A DNA stretch of 64,000 bases, from NCBI GenBank assembly GCA_022072055.1, contig JAJVIK010000016.1:80191-144190 (forward strand). Direction: 5' to 3'. This document shows positions 43,297 through 50,784 of this stretch, one piece after another. The notes under the pieces were generated by a model. That model saw only the letters and a list, made by a program, of their open reading frames with translations, was not told the origin of the DNA and ran no database searches. The stretch is from a bacterium. GTDB lineage: Bacteria; Hinthialibacterota; Hinthialibacteria; OLB16. Numbering within the stretch: position 1 is the first letter of the stretch; each line of letters begins with the position of its first letter. A program made the translations under genes and the position numbers.

Positions 43297-43749
43297 TTAC
43301 AACAATTCCTTCAGGTCGTCGAGGATAAGAGTGCGGATCTCCCGGACTCGAGTGAAAACTCGGTCGTTGCTAAGGACCGCCTGGCAACCCGTCACGATGG
43401 CCATGGCTGATTGATAGGCATCTGTGAGAGTCAGGTTGTAGTTTGCACGAAGACTTGCAGCGAGGTCAGCCTCCCGAGTTCCGAGCGGGTGAAACTCCAC
43501 TCCCTCCCCCGCCGTCAGCACCTGGCGGTGGGCATCCGACAGGGAAATGTCTCCCCTTCGCAATGGCAGGATGAGACATTCCGACAGAGTGATCGGAGAA
43601 GTCACGCAGACAATAGGTCTCTCCACCTGGACTGCCATGAACCGGTCCATCAAGGGCGCGTAATCCGGGTGCCCCTCCAAATAGTAGACGACCGGCGCGG
43701 TATCAAGCAGGACCTTCGATATTCCCTCCAAAGCCAGTTCCAGGCTCAA
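43297..43749 (-). CDS. PIN-domain toxin (VapC-like)
   Basis: 150 residues. KVLLDTAPVVYYLEGHPDY has the first catalytic Asp (16), SPITLSECLI the Glu, LTLTDAYQSAMAI and AVLSNDRVF the later acids of a PIN ribonuclease. It overlaps the upstream antitoxin gene by 4 nt, the usual VapBC coupling. Similar VapC enzymes cut tRNA or rRNA; the target here is unknown. Confidence 0.88.
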   Translation of the reverse strand: MSLELALEGISKVLLDTAPVVYYLEGHPDYAPLMDRFMAVQVERPIVCVTSPITLSECLILPLRRGDISLSDAHRQVLTAGEGVEFHPLGTREADLAASLRANYNLTLTDAYQSAMAIVTGCQAVLSNDRVFTRVREIRTLILDDLKELL

Positions 43750-43985
43750 CGGATCTCCCGCCTCTCATCGGATTCCCGTCGGGTTCGGGTGACCCACTCC
43801 TGCGCATCTTCTCCACACAGGGGATACGGCGCGGAACCGCGAAGGTCCTTCCAGCGCGGGCGCTCAGCCAACGAAGAACCTAAGTGGATCTTGCGTTCCT
43901 CCAAGGCCTGAATCAGCTCGTCCAGCTCCTCGCAAGACAGTCCGCGGGTCTCCTCCAGAATGCGGGCGTAAATTGCGGAACTCAC
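43746..43985 (-). CDS. Antitoxin partner of VapC-like toxin
   Basis: A 79-residue antitoxin. A helical N-terminus (SSAIYARILEETRGLSCEEL) is followed by LDELIQALEERKI and an acidic/basic tail that would bind the toxin. No classical AbrB or ribbon-helix-helix motif is clear, so the DNA-binding type is unassigned. Start: the frame opens at TTG 44006, but AGGAGGTGA lies 8 nt ahead of GTG 43985, which is taken as the start. It is divergent from the Agl23-like gene. Confidence 0.72.
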   Translation of the reverse strand: MSSAIYARILEETRGLSCEELDELIQALEERKIHLGSSLAERPRWKDLRGSAPYPLCGEDAQEWVTRTRRESDERREIR

Positions 43986-44125
43986 GATTCCCCTCACCTC
44001 CTGCAACTATCCTACACGGAACAGACCCCACGGTCACCTCGTTTTGCACCCCCACCGCCGTTGACCGCCTAACCTCCCCATTGCTATCGTTCTTGCCTCT
44101 AACCTCCGAGGGGGACCCATCGACC

Positions 44126-47100
44126 TTGAAAACCTGGCAAAAGTACCTCGTCGGCGCGCTCTTCGCCTTGGGCATCCTCTCACGCCTCTGGGGGCTGGGG
44201 GATAAGGCCTTCCATCACGATGAGTCGATCCACTGCTTTTACTCCTATGAGATGGCCACAGAGGGTCGTTTTAAGGGGGCCAACAACAACGAGGTCACCT
44301 TTGGCTACAACCCGGTCTATCACGGCCCCTTTCTGTACCATTTCTCCGCGCTGATCCTCTTCATCTTCGGCGATTCGGACTTCACCGCGCGGCTCCCCTT
44401 CGCGCTGATGGGAATCTTCCTGCTCTGGCTGGTGTGGGAGTGCCGCAAGCTGGTGGGGGTTCCGATGGCGATCGGCATGCTCGCGGCGGTCACCCTCTCG
44501 CCCATCGTCAACTATTACTCCCGCTTCGCGCGCGAGGATGTGAACATCGGCACCGCCTTTTTCGCGGTTCCGGTCTTCGCCGCGCTGTTCCTCAAGACCA
44601 AGCGCACCGGGTATCTGGTGCTCACCGCTCTTTCCCTGGTGATCGGCTACAGCATGAAGGAGAGCTCCTACATGTATGGCTTCGCCCTGGGCTTCTTCGC
44701 GGTGGCCTGGGGACTCTACCGTTGGCTGAGATATGGGAAAGAGGAGTTCCGGAGTTGGTTCGGCGCGCCTTACCCCTTCATCGTGCTGCTGCTTCTGTAT
44801 GGTTGCTTCAGTGTCTTTGTGTTCACCTTCGTGGCGGTGGACTATTGGGTGAACCCCAAGGAGCACGGGTTCATTGGGGGACTCTTCGACATCGCGAGCA
44901 ACGCCTTTTCCTTCGAGGAGCGGGAGCTCAAGGGCCCGGAGCTGCGCAAGAAGATGGAGGCCCAGACCCGCTTCTTCACCGACCAGGCCCGAGGCGGGGC
45001 CAAGAGCGTTTACATCCTCCTCTCCTTTGTGCTTTCGGGGGTTCTCTTCGCGGGGCTTGAATACCTCCGATTGAAGCGCCTTCCACCCAAGCCATCCCCC
45101 GACAAGAATGCGCAAGAGAGTTCCCCGCCGCAAGGGATCGCGGGTTTCGCGCCGGGCATGATTCCGCTCATCGGCATGACTGCGCTGTGGGTGTTGATGG
45201 CCGCCCTCCTGTTCATCGGACGGGAGATCGTTCCGTTTCTGCTCGCGGTGTTGTGCTGGATCGGTCTGGAGATGGTTCGCTGCCGTTTTTTGCGGCTCGA
45301 CCGGGATGATCCGGGGGCGCCGATGCTGATCCGAACCGCCGCCCCCTGGACCGCGCTGGCGAGCTGTCTCGGAGTCATCCTGCTGGTGTATGTATTCCTT
45401 TTTTCGCAGATGTTCGCGGATTGGCCGGGGTTGAAGCGCGGGATCTATGATTACATCGAGTATTGGTTCGGCCACCAGCTCGGCGAATACCGCCTGTTCG
45501 GACCGAAGTGGTATTACCTCGCGCGGCTGATCATCTATGAATTTGCGTTCTTGATTGTCGCCACGGTCGGAGTGATCGTGGCGCTGGTGGCGGTGGCCCT
45601 CAAGAAATGGGTCAAGGAGGCGGAATTCCTCACCAAGGAGATCGAGCTCCCCGGCCCGTTTTCGCCCTTCTTCGCGCTGCTGATCTGGCTCGCCTTCTTC
45701 AACACGTTGATCTACGCCTTGCTGCATGAGAAGGGGCCGTGGCTGGCCTTCCACCAGGCGGTTCCGTGGGCGGCGGTCGCGGGCGGGATCCTCGGGTGGG
45801 GGCTATCGGTCTGGCGCAACCGCTGGTTCCAGATGTTGCTCGCGCTCACCGTGGGGCCGCTCGCGCTCCTCACCCTCAAGGCCCACATCCAGGTCAACCA
45901 CAACTGGGCGGACAACACCGCGGAGCTGGTCTCGCAGCAGCAGGCCGACCGCGACATCCGCGCGCTGGTCAAACTGGTCAACGACAAGGCGGCGGAAACC
46001 GGATTGTTCGAGGAGTTCCCCATCGCCAGCGAGGATGAGGTCGAATGGCCGTTCCCGTGGTATTTCCGCCACTACACCAAATACCGGGTGAAGACCGTGG
46101 ACCCGAACGCCATGGTCCAGTTCGGGGATGACAAGACCTTCACCGAGGTGCGCGCCAAACTCGGCGAGAAATTCTTCTATCGAAAGTATCTCCATCGCGG
46201 GGCCTGGGTGGAAAACTCGATGGATGAGGGGGATTTCCCCGGAGGGGAGAGCTTCTGGGCCAACGTGGGGGCGTATCTGCGCAACGAGAAGTTCAAGAAC
46301 AAGCCCTTCCGGCTCCTGTTCTGGAATTACTTTTTCCACCGCGAGCGCTGGAGCGACATCAATCCCAAGTGGGGGTATGTCTACATCCGGAAGGAGATGC
46401 TTCCGACAGTCGAGGCCATCGCCCCGATTCCAGGAACCTTCGAGCCGTCACGGTTCCTTTCGCCGGACATCCGACTTCCGGCCCCGATTGGGGACTCGAC
46501 TCCCTTCCGAACCCCGCGCGGGTTGCGTTTCGACAAACAGGGGCGGCTGCATGTGGTCGATAGCCTGAATGGGCGCGTGGTGGTGCTCAGCGCCACGGGG
46601 GCTTTTATCCGCTCCTATGGCGGCGCGGAGGCGGGACAGGGGAGATTGACCGTGGACCCGCGCTTCGGCGGCGCGAGCACCATTGCCATCGACTCCGAGG
46701 GCAACAGCTATGTGGCGGACACCTGGGGCCACCGAGTCACCAAGTTCGGGCCGGATGGGAAATGGCTGCTGGCCTGGGGCCAGGAGGGTTTTGACGCTCT
46801 CCCGGCGAACCGGTTCTATGGCCCGCGCGGGATCGAGGTCGGGCCGGATGGAAACATCTATGTGGCCGACACGGGGCCCTGCCAGATCGCGATCTTCAAG
46901 CCGGATGGCTCGATTGTACGCCAGTTCGGGCAGAAGGGCATCCGCAGGGGGGATCTGGATGAACCGGTGGGCCTTCGCTTCGCCTCGAATGGGACCTTGT
47001 ATGTCTGCGACACGGGAAATGACCGCATCCAGCTGCTGACCTCGGAGGGTCTTTCCACCGCCACTTGGGGGGTTCCGGGCTGGAGCGACGACAAAGTCGG

Positions 47101-47323
47101 GATGGAGCCGAACGTGGACCTCCTCCCGGATGGGAGCGTCATGATCACCCTTTCGAAGAAGAACAAGATTCGGGTTTTCAGCCCGGATGGAAAGACCGCG
47201 CGGAATTTTGAGATTGCCGGGATCAAGGCGGAGCCGATTGGAGTGGCGGTCGCGCCGGATGGCAAGGTCTGGTTTTCCGACCGGACCACCAACAGCCTCT
47301 ATCGGGTGAGCCTGCCGGAGTGA
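44126..47323 (+). CDS. Agl23/TIGR03663-like membrane glycosyltransferase fused to an NHL propeller
   Basis: About 1065 residues from TTG 44126 (GAGGGGG ahead); the frame is open further upstream, so the start is uncertain. Residues 1-680 have about 14 membrane segments, with the GT-C signature FHHDESIHCFYSYEMA, YNPVYHGPFLYHFSALILF and YYSRFAREDVNIGT of the TIGR03663 family, which includes Agl23-type proteins linked to cell-surface glycan transfer. The last 270 residues are NHL repeats: TPRGLRFDKQGRLHVVDSLN, STIAIDSEGNSYVADTWGHR and YGPRGIEVGPDGNIYVADTG, a six-bladed propeller likely in the periplasm. The fusion is uncommon and suggests a binding module tied to the transferase. Confidence 0.85.
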   Translation: MKTWQKYLVGALFALGILSRLWGLGDKAFHHDESIHCFYSYEMATEGRFKGANNNEVTFGYNPVYHGPFLYHFSALILFIFGDSDFTARLPFALMGIFLLWLVWECRKLVGVPMAIGMLAAVTLSPIVNYYSRFAREDVNIGTAFFAVPVFAALFLKTKRTGYLVLTALSLVIGYSMKESSYMYGFALGFFAVAWGLYRWLRYGKEEFRSWFGAPYPFIVLLLLYGCFSVFVFTFVAVDYWVNPKEHGFIGGLFDIASNAFSFEERELKGPELRKKMEAQTRFFTDQARGGAKSVYILLSFVLSGVLFAGLEYLRLKRLPPKPSPDKNAQESSPPQGIAGFAPGMIPLIGMTALWVLMAALLFIGREIVPFLLAVLCWIGLEMVRCRFLRLDRDDPGAPMLIRTAAPWTALASCLGVILLVYVFLFSQMFADWPGLKRGIYDYIEYWFGHQLGEYRLFGPKWYYLARLIIYEFAFLIVATVGVIVALVAVALKKWVKEAEFLTKEIELPGPFSPFFALLIWLAFFNTLIYALLHEKGPWLAFHQAVPWAAVAGGILGWGLSVWRNRWFQMLLALTVGPLALLTLKAHIQVNHNWADNTAELVSQQQADRDIRALVKLVNDKAAETGLFEEFPIASEDEVEWPFPWYFRHYTKYRVKTVDPNAMVQFGDDKTFTEVRAKLGEKFFYRKYLHRGAWVENSMDEGDFPGGESFWANVGAYLRNEKFKNKPFRLLFWNYFFHRERWSDINPKWGYVYIRKEMLPTVEAIAPIPGTFEPSRFLSPDIRLPAPIGDSTPFRTPRGLRFDKQGRLHVVDSLNGRVVVLSATGAFIRSYGGAEAGQGRLTVDPRFGGASTIAIDSEGNSYVADTWGHRVTKFGPDGKWLLAWGQEGFDALPANRFYGPRGIEVGPDGNIYVADTGPCQIAIFKPDGSIVRQFGQKGIRRGDLDEPVGLRFASNGTLYVCDTGNDRIQLLTSEGLSTATWGVPGWSDDKVGMEPNVDLLPDGSVMITLSKKNKIRVFSPDGKTARNFEIAGIKAEPIGVAVAPDGKVWFSDRTTNSLYRVSLPE

Positions 47324-48334
47324 TCAGTTCCCTTCGGCTTCCAGGCGCTTGAGGGTCTCCTCGATGGCCGCGCGGACCTCGGCGCGGTCTTCGTGTTCAA
47401 GCGCGCGTCGCCACATCTCGCCGGCCTCCGCGTTCTTTCCCAGCGCCTTGTAGGCCAGGGCGGCGTTTTCCATGGCGCGCGCGTAGCGGGGATTGAGCTC
47501 CAAGACCTTCTGGTAGTAGCCGATGGCCTCCTCATATTGCCCCAAACGGTGGAGCACCGTGCCGAGATTGTTCAGCGAGCGAAAGTGATCTGGGTCCAGG
47601 GCAAGGGCGGCGCGGTATTCATCCTTGGCGCCCTCCAGGTATTTCACATCCTGGGTCTGGTCAAACCGACGAGTGAGAGCGAAGCCGTTCTCGTAATGCC
47701 CCTCGGCGGTTTCGGTTTCCTCGGCGGGCTTTTCCGGCTCAGGCTCCGGTGCGGGGGATCTTGTCGGGTCCGCCGCCTGTGGGGGGGGCGGGCGAAGCCT
47801 CATGGCGATTTGTTCCGCGAGCTTTCCCTCAAGAACAAACCTTTCCTCGGTGGCCCCTTGGACCATCGCGGCGGCCAGCTCCTTTCCGTTCCAGGGATCC
47901 AGCGCCACCGCGATCAGGCGGAGCTCTGTCCCAAGGAACTCATAGCTCCCGGTGAGCAGGACCCCCGCGCGTTCTCGTTTGGCCTGATCGTTCCAGTTCC
48001 GCTCCATACGGGTGAGGGCGAGGTCGGCGCCGACCCCCGTGCGGTAGGCCGGGGGAAGGAGTTGCGTGTTGGGGTCCTGGAAATGTCCGATCACACGATC
48101 CTCGCTGTGAAGGCGAGTTGTCTGAAAGCCGAATCGTGTTCCGAGTTCCCCGGCAAGCCCATCTCGGATGGCGGTTCCGGAACAGTCGGCGGGGGCGCCC
48201 CCCCCCTGACTCTCAAAGGGAGCGATGGCCAACCGCTCCTTGCTGGGGGCCTGCGCGCGGGTGGAGGTCGCCAGAAAGGCCAAGGCGATGAGACATGCAC
48301 GGAATCGATCGAGGGCCATGGGAAAGCCACTCAT
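47324..48334 (-). CDS. Secreted TPR-repeat protein
   Basis: 336 residues. A signal peptide (MALDRFRACLIALAFLATST, beginning at the second Met, 48319) precedes a beta-rich domain of about 150 residues (KERLAIAPFESQ, DLALTRMERNWN, AGVLLTGSYEFLG), resembling the periplasmic FlgO/CsgG-type domain that defines a 'total surface' fold. A Pro/Glu-rich linker (RSPAPEPEPEKPAEETE) follows, then three TPRs (EYRAALALDPDHFRSLNNLG, VLHRLGQYEEAIGYYQKVLE, NPRYARAMENAALAYKALGK). Its stop abuts the convergent Agl23-like stop. Confidence 0.75.
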   Translation of the reverse strand: MSGFPMALDRFRACLIALAFLATSTRAQAPSKERLAIAPFESQGGGAPADCSGTAIRDGLAGELGTRFGFQTTRLHSEDRVIGHFQDPNTQLLPPAYRTGVGADLALTRMERNWNDQAKRERAGVLLTGSYEFLGTELRLIAVALDPWNGKELAAAMVQGATEERFVLEGKLAEQIAMRLRPPPPQAADPTRSPAPEPEPEKPAEETETAEGHYENGFALTRRFDQTQDVKYLEGAKDEYRAALALDPDHFRSLNNLGTVLHRLGQYEEAIGYYQKVLELNPRYARAMENAALAYKALGKNAEAGEMWRRALEHEDRAEVRAAIEETLKRLEAEGN

Positions 48335-48409
48335 TTTGTGGGAAACCGCAAGGCCCGTGTAGGGGCGGGTCGCCCCGCCCCCATTTCCCGGCCTCGCAGA
48401 CCGACCCGC

Positions 48410-48901
48410 TTAACCCTGCTCATCCGCCGAGGGCCCGTAGATCGAGGGCAGCGGAACCCCCAGCATGCGCAGATACACTCCGAGCTGCGCGCGGTGGTGC
48501 ACATTGTGGTTCAAGATGAACCCGCGCATCACCGCGATCCTCGGCATCTCGAAGATCGTTCGGCTGCCCATGCACAGCGCCCAGGGGACCATCAGGTCCT
48601 GGTTGGACTTGCCCGGCATGGCCCCCTTGGCTTGCTCCACGTTCGAGTCGAACAGGGCGAGGTTCTCGCGGGCTGTCCCGATCTCGGTCGGCTTGTAGCC
48701 GCTGAGGTCCAGGCCTGGAAGGTTCAAGGTCGGATCAACCCAACCGGGGATTTCGGCCAGATGGGCGGCAAGACGTCCGAGGGTCATGGATTTCTCGTGG
48801 GGTCTCCAATCCGTGTGGCCATCGGGCACTCGCTCGAGCATTTTTCGGGTGAGGCCGGCTTCGTGAGTGAATTCCATGAGCAGGGAATCAATCAAATTCA
48901 T
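48410..48901 (-). CDS. DinB-family protein
   Basis: A 163-residue four-helix metal-binding protein of the DinB/YfiT superfamily. MNLIDSLLMEFTHEAGLTRK, LGRLAAHLAEIPGWV and HNVHHRAQLGVYLRMLGVPL carry the three conserved His positions, and PSIYGPSADE is the family's C-terminal motif. Members include thiol transferases and stress proteins; the function here is unknown. ATG 48901 follows AAAGGA by 9 nt; a longer frame to 48982 was rejected. Confidence 0.9.
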   Translation of the reverse strand: MNLIDSLLMEFTHEAGLTRKMLERVPDGHTDWRPHEKSMTLGRLAAHLAEIPGWVDPTLNLPGLDLSGYKPTEIGTARENLALFDSNVEQAKGAMPGKSNQDLMVPWALCMGSRTIFEMPRIAVMRGFILNHNVHHRAQLGVYLRMLGVPLPSIYGPSADEQG

Positions 48902-49204
48902 GGGCGGGTCCTTTCCATTGCAGTTTGGGAACCGGGAGGGGGCCGGGCTTCGCGCCAACCCCTTGTCCTCGGTGACCTTCAAGGCCTTACTGTGCGAGGA
49001 ATTGAGCCATGTTGTCCAGGCATCCGCCCGAGCCGTGGACTTTTTTTTCGCGCCCTCGACAGACCGGTATGGCGTTTATGTGCTTCGGGCCGGAGAGTCA
49101 AATTCCACCATTCCTGGGCCCCACGCACAACACAGACTAAGCTCCCCGCGCCGTTCAGCTCCGACACTTGATCCGGGCCGGTTGAAGATTGAGACTCCGG
49201 GATC
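48902..49204. other. Divergent intergenic region (dinB-like / nucleoside-hydrolase-like)
   Basis: 303 nt. An open frame spans part of it on the plus strand, but it has no ribosome site and no recognisable product. An eight-T run near 49038-49045 is the only visible landmark. Promoters for both genes should be here, but none could be defined by eye. Confidence 0.4.
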
Positions 49205-50374
49205 ATGAATCGCGGGCTGCTGCGCCTTTGGCTTTTCCTCCTGGGAGTGTCCCTTTTCCCTCGCCCCCTTTGGTCCGAGAACGAAGCACCTTCGGCGCGA
49301 GGAGCCGGACAGCCGCCGAGTCCGGTGATCCACCACACCGACCTCTATCACCCGCACAACGACCCGGATGACCATTGGGATTTGGCGAGTCTGTACGGAT
49401 TGATGGCGCGAGGGGACATCGATCTCAAGGGGGTGGTGATCGACCATCCCTCAAATGGGGCGCGGGGATCGGGCGCGCCGACTTGGGGGGATCCCGCTCT
49501 CTTCGCGGTGGGGCAGTTGAACCACCTGAGCGGTAGGAGTGTGCCGGTCGCGGTGGGATCCTCGCAACCGTTCGAGGCCACCAGGGAATACTCGCGAACG
49601 GAGTTGGGTGTCGAGGGCGGCGCGCTGGAATTCCTGTTGCGGGCTTTGGAGATGTCCCCCGAACCGGTCACCCTCACAATCACCGGCTCCTGTCGGGATG
49701 TGGCCATCGCGGGCAAGGTCGCGCCGGAAATTTTCCGGAGCAAGTGCCGGGGGATCTACCTGAACGCCGGAACGGGAACGACCGACTCAACCCGAGGCGC
49801 CAACCAGGAATGGAATGTGCTGCTCGCGCCGGACGCGTATCGAGCCATCTTCGACATTCCCTGCCCGATCTACTGGCTCCCCTGTTTCGAGACCAACGAG
49901 TTCAGAGTCGCCACCCATGGGAGTTACTGGACTTTTACCCAAGGCGAGATCCTTCCGGAGTTGAGTCGGCAACTGCAAAACTTCTTCCTGTATGCCTTGA
50001 GTCGATCCGAAGACCCGAAATGGTTGCAGGTCCTGGAGCGAGCCCCCGATGCGACGCTCCTCCGGTCCTTCGGAGAGCAGCGCCGCGGAATGTGGTGCAC
50101 CGCGGCGTTCCTGCACATGGCACGGCTTTCCTGCGACCTGGAGGGAAATCTGCTGCACTCAGGTTCCGCGTCCTCGGCGCGCGAGGTTTTCCGATTCGAC
50201 CCGATCCGATTGGTGCTGGACAATGCCGGGGTCCAACAGTGGACACCGGCTTCGGAGCCGAGTGATCGTTTCATCCTCAGGGTTCTCGATGCGGATCGAT
50301 ACGCGGCGGCGATGACCCGGGCGCTGAAGACGCTGCTGCTGGGGATAGGTCCTTCGCGGGGGGAGGGGAAATAG
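49205..50374 (+). CDS. Exported nucleoside-hydrolase-like protein
   Basis: 389 residues with a signal peptide (LLRLWLFLLGVSLFPRPLWS). HTDLYHPHNDPDDHWDLASL is a variant of the nucleoside hydrolase DTDxxxDDxxAL calcium motif: the Asp-rich loop is present but stretched (DPDDHWD), so activity may be altered. GVVIDHP, SEPFEATREY-like regions and PVTLTITGSCRDVAIA fit the inosine-uridine-type hydrolase fold. Export is common for this subgroup in environmental bacteria. It stands alone on the plus strand. Confidence 0.72.
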   Translation: MNRGLLRLWLFLLGVSLFPRPLWSENEAPSARGAGQPPSPVIHHTDLYHPHNDPDDHWDLASLYGLMARGDIDLKGVVIDHPSNGARGSGAPTWGDPALFAVGQLNHLSGRSVPVAVGSSQPFEATREYSRTELGVEGGALEFLLRALEMSPEPVTLTITGSCRDVAIAGKVAPEIFRSKCRGIYLNAGTGTTDSTRGANQEWNVLLAPDAYRAIFDIPCPIYWLPCFETNEFRVATHGSYWTFTQGEILPELSRQLQNFFLYALSRSEDPKWLQVLERAPDATLLRSFGEQRRGMWCTAAFLHMARLSCDLEGNLLHSGSASSAREVFRFDPIRLVLDNAGVQQWTPASEPSDRFILRVLDADRYAAAMTRALKTLLLGIGPSRGEGK

Positions 50375-50780
50375 AGGGTCCCGATGGGAGATTGTGGGGC
50401 TCACCAGGGGGGGCGGGGTCCAGCGACTGGATGGTAACGCCCGGAGGTTCGAGCCTAGGAAAGCGTGACCTTCGATTTCCTCCCCGCGAGCATTTACTGC
50501 TATATGCTGGGCTGCAACCTGTTGAATGCCATATATGAGCGGGAGGGATTGATGGAAGGGGGATCTCGGGAGTAGAGGCGAATCCAGGCTTCCCTGGGGG
50601 CGCGGTATTCGAGGAGGATTGACGATATTGATGCGTCGAGACGGACAGGAATATGCTACCGAGGGAATGTGGAGAGGGGACTGAAGGGGCGCACATGAAA
50701 GAACTGGTGGCGGAGATGGAGGAGCAGGCGAAGGCGATGGGAAATGTCAGAACGGAATTCCAATCGGTAATACGGGGGGC
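50375..50780. other. Intergenic region ahead of the OLD/TOPRIM ATPase
   Basis: About 400 nt. The middle is locally AT-rich (50490-50540, with GCCATATATGAG), which may be a promoter. It holds several very short frames with purine-rich ribosome-like sites (50590-50784), one of which reaches into the ATPase start. No known RNA was recognised. A GGTTCGAGCC stretch near 50443 resembles a tRNA T-arm but no tRNA surrounds it. Confidence 0.4.
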
Positions 50781-50784
50781 ATGA
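50695..50784 (+). CDS. Possible 29-residue leader peptide overlapping the ATPase start
   Basis: ATG 50695, preceded by GGGGACTGAAGGGG, encodes ELVAEMEEQAKAMGNVRTEF-type helical sequence and stops at TGA 50782-50784, overlapping the ATPase ATG (50781) in an ATGA arrangement. An in-frame ATG at 50653 would make 43 residues. It could be a small partner, a leader for coupled translation, or chance. Confidence 0.3.
   Translation: MKELVAEMEEQAKAMGNVRTEFQSVIRGA

Noticed and set aside
48867-49208. 113-residue plus-strand frame between dinB and the nucleoside-hydrolase-like gene
   Set aside because: It starts inside the dinB gene on the other strand, has no ribosome site and its product shows no fold-like pattern.
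50420-50480. tRNA-like GGTTCGAGCC near 50443
   Set aside because: No matching acceptor stem, D-arm or anticodon arm can be folded around it.
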